Part shown: positions 1-12,117 of the stretch, piece after piece
Layout of the letters: every line of letters begins with the position of its first letter
How positions within the stretch are numbered: the stretch's first letter is position 1
Assembly (NCBI GenBank): GCA_025738555.1
Contig: JAOVFP010000014.1
Location: 1,426,001-1,490,000, forward strand
Length of the DNA stretch: 64,000 nt
From: Cyathus striatus
Taxonomy: Eukaryota > Basidiomycota > Agaricomycetes > Agaricales > Nidulariaceae
Direction of reading: 5' to 3'
The notes under the pieces: model-generated
The model's input: the letters and a program-made list of their open reading frames with translations, nothing else
What the model was told of the DNA's origin: nothing
Database searches by the model: none
Program-made: the position numbers and the translations under genes

Positions 1-140
1 TTGCAAATTTGAATGGAAATTTGATGATTTTAATACATTTGAGGTGGAGTGTAGTACATATGAAGTACATGTGAAGTACATGTGAAAAGGTGGAATTCAC
101 ATGTATTCCACATGTAACAGGGGGCAAGCATAAAATCCTT
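1..140 (+). mobile_element. Right end of a truncated element with ATTCACATG repeats
   Basis: The window opens inside AT-rich DNA with repeats of the type TTCACATG/CATGTGAA, followed by a G-run and then GCAAGCATAAA. This matches the order at the right end of element E (subterminal CACATGAA repeats, G-run, GAGCGTAAAGAGCTC). It is probably the last part of a related element whose other end lies left of the window. The exact end and any target duplication cannot be set. Confidence 0.35.
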
Positions 141-379
141 TGTTTTTCTGGGATTACATAGTTCAGGCAATATTATGTTACTGTCATTTTATTGCACAAG
201 AAAATACACACAAGTGGCATTGGGCTGCTAACTTTTTGAGTTCCTGTTGAGTTTTTCAAGTTAAAGTCAAGTTTCACTTAAGTTATAGTTGAGTTCCAGT
301 ATTGAGCTCACTTACCTTTTTCAAGTTAAAGTTAAGTTACCTCAAGTGGCCATTTTATTATTTCGAGTGGACTTGAGTT

Positions 380-1980
380 CTATGGAAAGTCTAACGACCA
401 CGCTCAAACGCATCAATTATAATTGAGCTCCGGTGTCCGGCACCGCGGCTTCTCGGTTAGATATTACAATCTCGGTTTTAGAATTTCACTTAAGCGAGAC
501 TGAGTGCTTACTAACTGAAGCATGGTCGTCCGGTACATTGGTAACTATATATACACAAGCAATTATTTAGTTCATTACAATAAATTGAATAAAATACCTA
601 TAAGTATGAACTCCGATATAAGTATTTGTGAACTAGAGGCTAAGGTGGGGATCGAACTCGGGACCTGCTGAATTGTAAGCGAGCTATATACATCCTAGCG
701 TATTATTAGTATCCGCTTGCGTTCTCCACCAAATCTCTTCCTCAAATTATACCTCTTCGTGCACTGTTCCAACCGATACCCATCTCCTGCGACACTCAGA
801 GCTCCCAAAAAAATAGCTCTGAAATTGGCACTGAAGCAAGACCCTGAATTCAACAAGAAAACTCTCGTCTCATCGCAAACTCTTCAATTACTACTAGTCT
901 TTCAATTTTTCTTACTCAAGTTTCTCCGTTCACTAATAATGCTTCAATCTATTCTTTATATATTATTCTTCATTCCTTTGTATGATGTATACTGTTTTAC
1001 TACTTTTAAATTTATTTGTTTTTCCGGTACTTAAACCTCTGTAGTTCCACTACAGAATCTAATCAATTTTACTTGGACTCGCACTTGACTTCTAAAATTC
1101 GTATGACATATCGACAGTAATCCTCAATTCACGTGCTTTACATTCTCGCCAACTCTCGTTACGCTGGAACTTGGTCTTGAAGTTCATTTTCAATTAGTAC
1201 TTTCTGCATACTCATTTTATTGTTCAAATTTCGTTCTTCGCACCTTAGAATGCCCAATCGGACGGAAATCTCGACAGACTCGCATAATTTGTCTTCGTTA
1301 GGTAAGTGCAACTGCACTTTCACCTCTTCGAAATTTAGGGGCCACATTACTGTGAACTTTTTGGGAAAGTTTCCAATTTTAGCAATCCTTATACTCGCAA
1401 TCAAGCCCGAGTCACTTATCAGCGCAAACCATTCGATTTACCTTGATGAATGATAGAAAACTCATGGTAACATGCGGTGTTGAAGCAACTATTTCAACTA
1501 CTTATTTTAGAGCACTGTGTTACCTTGCAATATCCCACATCAAATTCTTATCAATTGGCAGGCTGTCAAAGGGATAAATCCGCTGTGGATAATTACATAA
1601 ATCAATATAAGTCGGGGCCAGACATAATTTATTTGAACTCGATGCAAGCCAAGGGACATTATAACACAATTGTAACAAGCATTCAGTTCATTTAATATGA
1701 GCACCGCTTACATCGTCGGTTCATCTCATAGTCCACAAATACTTATATCGGAGCTAATATAGGTATATTACTCTATTTTACAGTAACGAACTAAATAATT
1801 GCTGAGTACACATAGTTACCACTGTACCGGACGACCATGCTTCAGTTAGTAAGTGCTCAGTCTCGCTTAAATCAAATTCTAAAACCGAGATTGTAATATC
1901 TAACCAAGAAGCCACAGTGCTGGACACCGGAGCTCAATTATAATTGATGTGTTTGAGCGTGGTCGTTAGGCTTTCCATAG
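380..1980. mobile_element. Element K: 1.6 kb element with ~260 bp inverted repeats, nested in A
   Basis: Both ends read CTATGGAAAGYCTAACGACC inward, and the inverted repeats stay alignable for about 260 bp (380 to about 640 and about 1727 to 1980), with many transitions. AGTT flanks both sides (376-379 and 1981-1984). Element B, the sister of the host element A, has the uninterrupted site at about 15411-15420 with a single AGTT, so both limits and the 4 bp duplication are confirmed internally. The ~1.1 kb centre contains a tRNA-like relic and short open frames (717-1034, 1477-1695) with no recognisable protein. A 4 bp duplication with long inverted repeats is unusual; it could be a foldback-type or Sola-like element. 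Confidence 0.85.
640..716 (-). other. tRNA-like relic (B-box half)
   Basis: Read on the minus strand, the stretch contains AGGTCCCGAGTTCGATCCCC, which fits the eukaryotic B-box/T-arm consensus (GTTCGATCC), preceded by a CTCGCTTACAATTCAGC segment resembling an anticodon arm. The T-stem and acceptor stem do not pair and no convincing A box is present. It is a decayed tRNA-derived fragment at the inner edge of the left inverted repeat of K, not a functional gene. Confidence 0.3.
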
Positions 1981-2283
1981 AGTTCCCCACTTTTTTTTTT
2001 TGGTGAAAGTCGAGTTCCCTTGAGTGGACTTAAGTTCCTTGCTTATTTTTTTTTTGGTGAAAGTCAAGTTCCCTTGAGTAAACTTAAGTTCCTTGCTTAT
2101 TTTATTTTATTGAGTGAAAGTTGAGTTCCCTTAAATCAGGCTGCTAACACCTCAAGTTCCCTTTAAGTTTTTGAGTCAAATTTAACCTAAACTACTTATA
2201 TATTGTAATTAGACTCAGCTGTGTGGTGTAGGTAAATAGTGTAAGTGTACTATTGCTAAGACTACCTATAATACCAGGGAGAT

Positions 2284-2487
2284 ATGGAATGCCCTCCATG
2301 TGGCAAACCATGTGTTAATACTGTGTTTCAACAGCACCATATTTGCCATGGCCACAGTACTATTGTGGGATATGCACTATCTTCAGTAAGTGCTTGTTAT
2401 AAATATATCCAGAGTTACCAGCTCTTTCTGATGTGTGCATCAATAGTGCATGATGGCATGGAAGTTAAGTTTTTCAAGTGTACTTAA
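2284..2487 (+). CDS. Small Cys/His reading frame inside element A, unknown
   Basis: A 67-residue frame begins MECPPCGKPCVNTVFQ and carries spaced Cys and His residues. The paralogous position in element B (15720 onward) begins MEHPPCGKPCVNTVFQ, so the first ~38 residues are conserved between copies, up to a possible GTAAG donor. In A the frame then runs into GAGTT repeat. It may be the first exon of a lost element-encoded protein. No family is recognised; the zinc-ligand pattern is suggestive only. Confidence 0.3.
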   Translation: MECPPCGKPCVNTVFQQHHICHGHSTIVGYALSSVSACYKYIQSYQLFLMCASIVHDGMEVKFFKCT

Positions 2488-2679
2488 GTTCCTCACTAAT
2501 TTTTTAGTGAGTGTAAGTCAGGTTCCCTCAAGTTCAAGTTTCAAAATTTCAAGTGTAAAGTAAGTATAAATTAATTACTAGTACTACTATCTGAGTGAAA
2601 GTTAAGTTTTTTGAGTGGACTTAAGTTCCTCGCTAATTTTTTAGTGAGTGTAAGTTGAGTTGCAATCTAGAGGTCAGAA

Positions 2680-3130
2680 TGATAGCGGAAGCGTGGGAAA
2701 ATGTTGACTGAGAATGCGGACACCTGTAAACAGTGGAATAATGATGAAACCTTTATAATTCAGACATTGCACAATAAATATCTACCATAATGTACACAGT
2801 ATACATTAATATATTGGAAGAAAACTTAGCAAATTAATGAAAGGCAGAAATGTGGGAAATTATAAGTGCAATGGCAGAGGGAAACATTGAACACAAAGGT
2901 ATGTAAGCATGAATGTTAAGCGGAGGCATGGGAAACAATGAGCAGAGGTGTGGGTGACAATGAGTAGAGCATGGGAAACATTGAGTGCAAAAGTATGTAG
3001 GTGTGATATGTTAAGTGGGGGCATGGGAATTTATGAGTGGAGGTACATGCAACAATGAGTATGCACAAATTAATGGGAAATGAGTAAACATTGAATTATA
3101 GGCATGGGAAAGAATGAGCAGGGGGGCAGG
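2680..3130. repeat. Degenerate GTGGGAAA minisatellite in element A
   Basis: Irregular ~24-30 bp units of the type GGAGGCRTGGGAAAYAATGA recur here, in element B (17290-17860) and, inverted, in element I (30640-30960). Spacing is irregular and units are diverged. It is non-coding and marks A, B and I as related. Confidence 0.6.
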
Positions 3131-4629
3131 AAATGACACAAACTACTATATGTATTATTGTATGGTACTCCATACAATACAATTGTAGAACTTGCTTATT
3201 TTTCAAGTAAAAGTTAAGTTCCCTTGAGTAAAGTTAAGTTCCATTGAGTTGAGTTGAGTTCCTTGCTTATTTTTTTGAGTGAAAGTTAAGTTCCATCGAG
3301 TGGAGTTGAGTTTCTCACTTATAATATTTTTCAAGTGTCAGTCAAGTGGAAGGTAAGTTACCATTGAGTTACCTTTGAGTGGAAATTACCACTCAACTCC
3401 ACTTGAATTTGAGTCAAGTTCCATTCAAGTTCCACTTAAGTTCCATAATAAAAAACCCATACTTTATGATTGTGCTCATTGTTTCCCACACCCACCCCTG
3501 CTGCCATGGATGTGTAAAAATAGCACCATCATATCATCCATCAAATCCCTGATCATTCCACTTGCTCCTGATGATTGATGGTGATTGCATTGCACTTCTT
3601 CCATCATTGTGCTCAACAGTGAGCACATATTTTGTGCATTCTTCTCTCAGTTTTTCAATTTTTCCTGTGATTTTTTTTGTACAATGTGGAGTTAGTTATT
3701 TTGTATGTAATATAACATCTTAGTTGTATAAATGTTGTGTACTGTGCTTATAGAAAATATTACATGAATAATAATAATTTCAGCTATTCATACTATTTCA
3801 TAGGTAGTTTAGCTGTAATGTCAAAGCATTTAATATACATTCATATTCACAAAAAAATTGAGAGGAATCACCCAAGAACTCAACCAAAAATGAAATAATG
3901 GGTGCTCACTGTTTATGATGATGATGAGGCACATGAACATGATCAAACGTGCTGTGGAAAACAACATGCAGCACTCATTGATCAATTTGATGGACAGATC
4001 AAATTAATGATCGACATTCAGGGGTGTGGGAAATACAGAGCGCGGAGGCGCAATACACCTCAGACAAGGTCAGATCAGGGTAAGGTAAATATGGTACAAA
4101 CAGATCTTGTTAACAATTAGAATAATGATCAAAATTTGTTATTGTATCAGATTTATGTCCATATTGTAACTCGGAATGAACATTTGCTCTGTGTCCCAAT
4201 TGTTCAAACTGATTATGAATATGCCACAGTCCCATATCCATTGTTAGCCAATCGGAAAATTTTCAGTAAGGATATTTTCATGTCACATACTTTGACTCTG
4301 CTTTAATATCTGTACAATAAACCAATCCATGTTCCGTTTCTGAAATTGTTTATAAATATGTGTGGCAGATATATTTAGTGACATATTCTAAATTTTAACT
4401 AAATATGTTTGTACCATATTTACCCCCCCCCCCCAATTTTACTCCATCTGAGGTGATAGTGAGTAAGCATTAATCTAGCAATCCATAGCAGTGTTGGAAT
4501 GTCTGTCATATACCATACAATTTATATTTTTCGAGTTACAGGTAAGTTCTGAAGTCAAGTTCTAGTTGAGTTCCAGTCAAGTTCCATTCAAGTTACCAGT
4601 AACTCGAAAAGTTGATGGCCCATGGCATT

Positions 4630-6720
4630 AACATACATTGGAAAAATTGGTAAGAATGTCAGAGGTGGGAGACGATGGCAGGGAAAGCAGCAGAGCGCTG
4701 TCAGTTGGCGCCACAGATCAGTCAGTGGCACAACTTTACTAGATATGGAACCTGGGAATTTGACGGTATTTCCATCAACCTCATAATACAACTCGTATTT
4801 GTTTGCCAAACTGACTCTTACTTTAAATTAAAGTCACTAACGACAACTCCTTTGGCTTGAATTCCTACTTTTCTTAGTCCACACCGACAAACTTCCTCAT
4901 TGCTTCGAGTTGCGGATGCATTTCGATGTTGCCGGGGACTGACAGTATGCATAATACGTGGATGGAATAGTTAACATCATGCAGCGTTCAACATTTGTAC
5001 TCTTTTTCGTCAATCATCCCATACTAAAATACACCCTTCTTGCCCATCCTTATGTCGGAAAAATCGAGATCGCTATATTTGTCCAGACATGGCCATATCA
5101 AGCCAGATAAGGCCATCAGCCGTTTGGGGGTTCTACATGGCTCAAGAATCAACTAATGGTAGATTATTGCACTGATTGCTACTGATATGCATTATATTTA
5201 TTGATACAGCCAATCACCATTGATAGTTGACATTAGTAGGATCGAATTTATCACACCTGACAACTCTGACAAGTGCTGATATGGGCCTGCAAACTAATAA
5301 ACATTGTTACCATTTTTACTAAATATGTTTTTGAGTTTGGAAAGGCATAAAGGATTAAGTTTAAACCATATATTTAATTTGAACATCCTATTGACACCAT
5401 AATTTACCATACATCTAGCAGTACAAATTACTAATAAATACTACTCCCACAGGCTATTCTACATTGTGTGCACTAAATAGCTAATCTACACTATTTTCAC
5501 CTACCATGGACTCCGCTGACTATTTCATTTGTATATAGAAATTTGTACGCACCAGCTCACAATCATGAATACTACATAAGTACCTACCTTTTCATAGCTG
5601 GGTGGGAGAAGTTGAAATATGGGGGATGGAAAGGGAATATAATGTGGAAGATATTGTGAGTGGATGGGCAAGAGCTATGGACAGCTCCCAGTACGGCCCT
5701 GAGGTACGATACGAATTGAAAGTGGGGATATACAAAGCAGAATCGAATGTGCGTTCGCAGAGCATACAAGCGACAGTTTAAATAGATTTGGTAACAAATG
5801 GCCCGTATGTATGGATATTACTGTAAGTAGGTGACAGTAAGAATGTAGCGTGTAACGGTAATGAAAAACACATGTTTTGAAAACGTAGGCCCTACAATAT
5901 GGCTCCGTGTTCTTATTGTTTGCCTTCCCGTTCAGTTAAGAGTGGGGCGCCTACCGTCAACGTCGGGAATTGAAATTCTGTAACTCCATCTCGCAACCAG
6001 ACTCCAGACTCCAACGAGTCGCTTTCGCGCGCTCAAGTTTGGAGTCAATCAGGAGTGGAATCTGTTGTGAGAGCGGAAAAGTGCTTCTGCCCAGTACTGT
6101 AGCTATGATTGAGTACAGAAAGTATCATAAAAATTTACTACTACCGTAGCTTTAGTTATACTAATTGACCATATTATTATGACTTATGCAAACTTAACTT
6201 AAATCTACACGACTTGATACCACACTGACGTGACAACAGGCAAATTTAACGAGAACATATTATGAGGGGCTTAGTACAATCAGCAGTTTATGTGCTAAGT
6301 CGGTGCAGCTGACATATACATATCAGGTTAATATCAGGAGTTGATAGCATGTGGTATGTATTAGGTGGCGGGTACATAAACGTTGAATTGTATCCTGAGA
6401 CTATCCTCTATATCTTTCAATTTGAATCCCTGACCTTCTGCATTCGTTCTGCATGATTTGGTGATCTCAGTCCTGTTCGGGCCAATGAATGTATTCCCCT
6501 TGCCAATATAATGACTTACTCAACGATAAGAAAACTCGATCATTCCCCCTGTTCATATTCTTTGATGATCTCGCGCCAGAAGACCCAAACTTAATTCTCA
6601 ATCTCGCAGCGAGTGAACCTATGTGAGCCATGTCGAAGCTGCGTTGAGTTCACATGAGGAGTCGGAGTTCTCTCATGCGCGAAATAATCGGGCTTCGTGT
6701 TCCATCACATTTGACGCCAG
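4630..6720. other. Gene-poor spacer between element A and gene M1
   Basis: No complete gene is visible. On the minus strand at about 4670-4815 a short exon-like frame (it includes ANKYELYYEVDGNTVKFPGS) follows a possible acceptor and is cut by the insertion of element A; it may be the remnant of a gene disrupted there, but no family is recognised. The 61-residue minus-strand frame at 5584-5769 has no support. The rest is AT-rich, mildly CpG-depleted sequence. Confidence 0.4.
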
Positions 6721-6725
6721 AGCCA

Positions 6726-6751
6726 TATATATAACAGTTAAGTATATATAT
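6726..6751 (+). promoter_or_regulatory. Probable TATA region of gene M1
   Basis: TATATATAA at 6726-6734 and a second TATATATA at about 6743-6750 lie roughly 75-100 bp upstream of the M1 start codon at 6827, a normal spacing for a fungal core promoter. M2 has TATTTAAATA (15241-15250) at a similar distance from its ATG. Confidence 0.4.
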
Positions 6752-6826
6752 GCCCTGTAGCTTGATGGAAGTATCGCTACACCTTACGCGCAGTTCTCTA
6801 CACTTCTGTCGTCATTGCACTGTAGA

Positions 6827-8468
6827 ATGCTTATCCACGTCCTATTTTACTTCCTATTTCGCAACGCACTATCACTGCAACTTGCCAGTGCCTCGCCTAT
6901 TCTAGCCGTGACCGCAAATTATACCTCATCCGCTCCGGTATCGTTTTTATCCTTAGGCACGCGATCGCAAGGTGATTGTATCTGCAATGAGCGCACCGTA
7001 CTGAGTATTGTATGGAGCTGCCTCTCGACACTTTTTCTTTGCACGTGGGCTTCCGTGCATCCGAACGTACCTGATCCAGCAGAAGAAGGTTGGAAAGCCC
7101 TCTGGAGAAGGCTGAAAATTATGTACGCTAGCATAATGGCTCCTGAACTTGTTCTTACATGGGCAGTTCGACAATTTCTTGGTGCAAGAAGGATTTTTAA
7201 CATGTATAAACACCCAGGTAAGCCATTACTTGCTTCCCAGAAATTATTCACGCGTGGCTTATGCATCCATCAAGGGCGCAATTGGACCATGAACCATGCA
7301 CAATTCCTTCAGATGGGCGGTTTCCATTTTCGCTCTGGGAAACACAAGGGAGTTGTAAGCTCCATGAGTTTTGACACCTTGCTTCGAGAAGGAAAGATTA
7401 CCTTCCCTAACGTTGCGAAAGAGGAGATACAAGACAAAAGTAAAGCGGATGGCCTCTCAAAGACTATTATAGTTATACAGACACTCTGGTTTGTCATACA
7501 GTGCATAGGGAGAGGTGCTCAAGGACTGGCTTTGACGCAGCTAGAGGTAGCAACTCTCGCAGTTATCTCAAGTACCTTTATGTTGTCCGTCATATGGTGG
7601 CATAAACCTTTTGATGTCTGGCATCCAATCTACTTGGACAGTGCTATGGTATCTTCTCCGAAAGTTATCAGTGAAAGGACAGGATATGTACCGCAGATAT
7701 CGGTTGCTGAACGTGAGTAGCTCCCAACCATGGCTGTAAACTAGCTACTCACAGATTTTTGAAATAGAGACAGTTATAGGGAATGTTAACGGAGTCGGAA
7801 GTTCTGACACTGATTATCATCTAGCTCTTCATCATTTTATACAGTATGCTTTACAACGTTTTAAAGCGTTTTATGGAACAATACGGTCCATCGAAGAAAC
7901 AGTCTATGGTGCATTAGCTGCTTCGTTACGCAGGGAAGGACTTCTGGGAACAATAGTAAACGTGTTTATAATGTGGCCTATGGTCAACCCCATGGCATCC
8001 ATGGTGGATAACGATAGAAAAACCGTTTATAGGGGGAGAGTTTTCACACATTTTGCTGCCGACGAACCCGACTGTGATTTGTTGATGAACTTCGTAATAA
8101 AACAAAACTCTATAGCTTCATTGGGCGGGGCAGTTCTAGGTCTGGTCCATTGCATCTCCTGGGTTTCGCAATTCCCTACAACAGCGGAGAGCGACCTATG
8201 GCGAATATCAGCATTAGCATTAGCTGTTTCACCCGCACTGATATGCTTCTGGTTTGTACTTGGCCAAATTGTGGATAAATTAATGACTACGGATACAATA
8301 TGGGAATGGCCTAAATACCTTTTTATTGCAATACCGGTTACTATTCAAGTTTTGATCTACGTGACTGCCCGTTATTATCTAATTTTGGAAGCTTTCTTGG
8401 CGCTTAGAGCACTTCCGCCCTCTGCATTGCAGACCGTGCAGTGGTCAAACTTTCTCCCTCACATATAA
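6827..8468 (+). CDS. M1: multipass membrane protein of an Agaricomycete-expanded family (intact)
   Basis: Three exons, 6827-7217, 7275-7712 and 7768-8468, join in frame to 509 residues. The introns are 57 nt (GTAAGC...CAAG, 7218-7274) and 55 nt (GTGAGT...ATAG, 7713-7767). The ATG at 6827 is chosen because M2 and M3 start at the same place. Residues ~1-22 are hydrophobic and end in ALSLQ, like a signal peptide or first membrane segment. Further hydrophobic segments lie near residues 50-70, 190-207 and 222-240, with several more in the last third. Conserved marks of the family are WTMNHAQFLQMGGF, DKSKADGLSK, the WWHKPFDVWHP stretch and the C-terminal PPSAL.TVQWSNFLPHI. Function is unknown; such proteins are annotated as uncharacterised in fungi. 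The two paralogs in the window are broken. Confidence 0.8.
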
Positions 8469-8557
8469 TAATTACATAGTAGCACTTGCTTTGTACCCCA
8501 ATCATGTTTCTTTTATTGCCCATGTTACATTTGTGAGGCGCGAATCTTGCGCTTGCA

Positions 8558-8976
8558 GGAATATACGAAGCTAGGAACAAGCTAGGAAGGGATTCCGTTG
8601 GGGTCGCTTTAAGAAGGATATGGACTCTGAGACGTACAACTTTATGCATTTCCGTTTGTTACGTCGACGATCGTTCTTCTTGTATCAGCACAACACCTCC
8701 TATAAACATAGATTTACTCAAATTTGTCGTAAAATTGTCAATTTTCAACCTTGTTCGATCCAGCACTCCGCCCATGTCGCACGGGGATGAAAGGCAGGTT
8801 TCTTAGTGAACGATCTAGGCCGTGCAGTTATCAGTAGAGAAGGAGATGACACTGAAATGGATAACAATGTACGCGTGTCACATGAAATTGAAAGAAATGA
8901 ATCTGGGAGTACGATAGGTCGAGGACAGGTGTTCAACGCTCGATTGGTTTCCGCCAGTCGTTGGTACTCACCCTAG
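8558..8976 (+). CDS. Exon-like open frames downstream of M1, unknown
   Basis: A frame open from a CTTGCAG acceptor-like site (8558-8806) encodes GIYEARNKLGRDSVGVALRR and about 60 more residues. A second, overlapping frame open to 8976 encodes GRAVISREGDDTEMDNN followed by a charged stretch. Codon use looks protein-like, but no start codon, no unambiguous intron and no family are seen. It could be the remains of a small gene or the tail of a longer lost one. M1 itself ends cleanly at 8468. Confidence 0.22.
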
Positions 8977-9142
8977 AAAAGTGCCATATATAATAGACAT
9001 GTACAGCATCATACATGGAAGAAAAAAACTACGATCATACAAAAAACACAACGAAAAGCGAAAGCAAAGATATCAGATACTTGTAAAATATTAAAGTCCA
9101 AATCCTTCCTACCCCTCTGAATCATTGGATAACCCTTCCAAC

Positions 9143-12117
9143 TTACGACTCTTCTAAAACCTTCAAATGGCCCATCCCATACGCACCAACAGTTCAGTCC
9201 CTTACGAGCCTATACTTTCTCACCTGTCCACACCCAGGGACAACACACACTCCCGGCTTGCGCGCTTCTGCCTCTTTGCTCAGCTGTTGAGACTCTGCTG
9301 GTGGGGGTGCGGAGAATGGCGAGGCAGGTTTTGATGTATCTGGAGCGGGGTGGACGTAGGTGCCGGAGTGGGAATAGGTACCGTACTCGATGTCGCTTTA
9401 TCCTTTTCCCCCTCCTCCTTAGCCTCCACCTCCACCTCCCTATCAACATCAACATCCATTCCCTCCGCATCCTCCTCTTTAACCTGCCCAACCTCCCACT
9501 TCCTAACAGGCCAATAAGGCACCATCTTAACCCCAGCCACAACAGGCACCCCAAACGCAATCTTCATCTCCCCACCACGGGCCGAACACACCCACCTAAA
9601 CACCCTCGGCACCTCATTCTTCTTCTCCCCTTCTTCGCCTTCTTCCGCGTCTTCTTCGTCTGCGGCTGCTGAAAGAGTCCGATTGGCTTTACGCCTGGAT
9701 TGTTTTTTGAGGAGGCGGTTTATGGTATGAAGTGAGTTGGTGTGTGAGGGAATGATGGGGGGGGGAGAATGTACCTTCTCATCTTCTAGCTTCTTCTCTG
9801 TCAAATTCTTCCTCTTCCAAGCGGTCTCTCCCCCCCCCAGGGCAAGCTCAGTCTCGTTGAGAGGCTGCTTCTTGCTTCTAGTAGGTTCGTCTAGGGAAGG
9901 AGTTAGTTAGTGCGATAGCATACGTAGATAAAATGCGAACAAGAATAAGGAAGAATATACAGGGAGGCAAACAAGCGGAGTGCAGAGACCGCAGCAGAGC
10001 ACTAAGAATGAAACGCTATACCAGCACCCGGAAAGCGACATGCAATGGAGAAGGTATGGCTAAGGAAGAAAAATTCGTCTCCTCATAGCCACCACTTTCG
10101 AGACCCAGCAGCAGCAGTACATTTACAACAGTGGAGCAGGGCGACTTTGCAGTAGTTACATTCATCAAGAACACACCACCACCCACGAATGCACCCTCGA
10201 GGGGACTTTAGCCCCAACCACACGGGTTTCGAAGCATGCCCAGGGAAATGCATCCCCACAACGTATCCATACGCTTCATAGCAGAACTGTCCACCGCAGG
10301 AGCCGGAAGGCAGAAACAAGAACAAGCGCTCTCGAACGAAGTGCATGGAGAGAACATAAGCTCGACGCTGTTTTCCAGCCAGAGCTATCATCACGTCCCG
10401 CTTTCCTCATTCAATATAACCGCACCACGAGACGGACGCATGGGCACCGGCACGATACGAGGTACACAGCCACGGCCTCTCGTCGTCGTTCTCGCTATGC
10501 CCTAGCTAGCCACGTCAAACGAGACCAGAGTAATATCCTCCCGCTCTCCCCAGTCAAGCGAGTCGCTACGAGTGGAGCAGTCATCAACCACCCTTCCCCC
10601 GTCCCGGGCCGAGATTGACTTATCCCATCCCAACAAAAGTTCCAACAATCTCCATCCTCGGTGTATCACCAACATACACCACCACACCCATCACCCCAGA
10701 AAAGGAAAGAAAAACTTACTAAGCTCAATAATCAACGACACTAGCCAATACCGCCTGTCTCGTCGTCATCGCTTTCGGTACCCCCCCTCCCCTTCCCCCT
10801 CCCGCTCCACCCTGTACCAAAGCAGGAGTACTAGCGCCTTCAGGGAGGGGGAGGGGTGTAGATTCTTCCTCAAGTTCAGCTTCAACTTCCGCTTCTGATT
10901 CGGGCGAGGGCGAGGAAGATGGGAATTCTATGTCTGTGGAGGCGTTAAAGTGGGTATGAGATGGATGGATAACGTGAACGAAGAGGAATGAGGGCGGGAA
11001 GCACGAGAAGGAGGCGAGGGAGATGGAGAAAAGGCGGGAAAGGAAGGAGCGGAAGAGCGAGTAGGCATTTAAAAGCAAAGACACATACATCGCCTCGAGA
11101 GGCGGCCTTTACATTTGGGTGGGGGATGCAGATGTTGATCCTGGGCGTGTGGTGGCTGGTAGTTTAAGTGTGATTTTTAGTTTTCAGGAGGTTCCTATGC
11201 ATCCCTTAGTATAACAAGAAAGGGGGAGGTATGAAGGAAAGGGGAAACGAACTTCCCCAACATCAACATCAACATCACTCTCCTCATCCACCACGACCTT
11301 TTTCTTTCCCCTCGCTTTTACTTTGGGTGCAGGCTGCTGTTCGTCTATATCTTCCTCCTCCTCCTCTTCCTTCTTCTCTACTTTCTCCTCCTTCGCCTTG
11401 GTATCCTTGTCTTCTTGGTCAGGCGTAGAATCGTCGACATCAACGTCCATATCGCTTTCTGGAGTGGGTGAATCGTGCACTTTGGCGAGTGCTTGGAGGG
11501 CTGCTGCCCGGCGGGTTGTTATGCGCATTGTTGGTGTGGTGGTGGTGGTTGGTGTGAAGGAGGTAGGGGGGTAAGGTTAGATGTGAAGGTGGCCAGGAGA
11601 GTCACGTATGGTGTACAGTTACAAGTACAGGCAGTGTACAACAGTGGATTGAGTTGAGTTGTTACAGTCAAGGATAAAGGGGTTGCAATGCCAGTGGGAG
11701 TCAGTGGCATGGTTTGTAAGACGTGCCACAGAAGCAGGTTCGTGGAGCCCAGCGATCGAAGTCCACAGAATACGGCGTGTTGGTTTGGTGTAGCCGTAGC
11801 ACAGTCGATAGTCGATAATCGTAGCGTTGAATAAGAGAGTGTGCCAGATCCCAGCGAAGCAATGCACGTCACGCCCAATCGAATCAATAGCGGGAATCAA
11901 AAGTAAGAGAACAAAGCAATCCGTCAGTTCAATCAATTCCAAGGAATAAGAATCAAGAATAACAATCGAAATAACAATAACAATAACATAATCACCACCC
12001 ACGTCGCACCCACCCATGCAACTAACCAATGTTCCCATCACCACCATGGCCAAGGTGGTCCATTCGTACCATCAAACATCATGAGAAAAGCTTGTTTGAC
12101 TCAACAGAATTAGCCAT
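9143..12117 (-). pseudogene. P1: INO80 complex subunit (Ies2/INO80B-like) pseudogene
   Basis: Pieces in order on the minus strand: ATG exon MANS at 12117; acidic exon at 11528-11250 (MRITTRRAAALQALAK, then Asp/Glu/Lys-rich); acidic/proline exon with MTTRQAVLASVVD near 10740; a KRKNLTEKKLEDEK...TINRLLKKQS segment (9830-9700), the PAPA-1-like signature of INO80 subunit B/Ies2; FRWVCSARGGEMKIAFGVP; and a final zf-HIT-like CVVPGCGQVRKYRLVRD...GHLKVLE (9240-9150). The intact protein would be a nuclear chromatin-remodelling subunit. Lesions: first donor changed (GGTGAG to GTTGAG), one base lost in the exon at 11185, the basic middle segment kept in P2/P3 deleted, an 8-G tract one base short (9831-9838), a frameshift near 9350, the HIT-finger Trp turned to a stop and one Cys to Tyr. 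Confidence 0.7.

Larger units (their letters stand above)
222..4621. mobile_element. Element A: non-autonomous TIR element with GAGTT/AAGTT subterminal repeats
   Basis: Left end reads GGGCTGCTAACTTTTTGAGT and the right end, reverse complemented, GGGCCATCAACTTTTCGAGT. The flanks are GTGGCATT (214-221) and ATGGCATT (4622-4629), an 8 bp duplication with one mismatch. Long subterminal zones on both sides consist of degenerate AAGTT/GAGTTCC motifs in both orientations. The interior has a GTGGGAAA minisatellite, a small cysteine/histidine reading frame and a conserved palindrome at 3611-3625. Element B (15261-20279) is a second copy. An 8 bp duplication with short inverted ends fits hAT-like or Zisupton-like elements, but no transposase is seen, so the superfamily is open. 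K (380-1980) is nested inside. Confidence 0.8.

Noticed and set aside
640..716. Functional tRNA gene
   Set aside because: Only the B-box half is recognisable; stems do not pair.
9280..9804. 174-residue minus frame as a complete gene
   Set aside because: Real coding sequence but only part of the P1 pseudogene; it reads through an intron whose acceptor AG is missing and ends in a shifted frame before the HIT finger.
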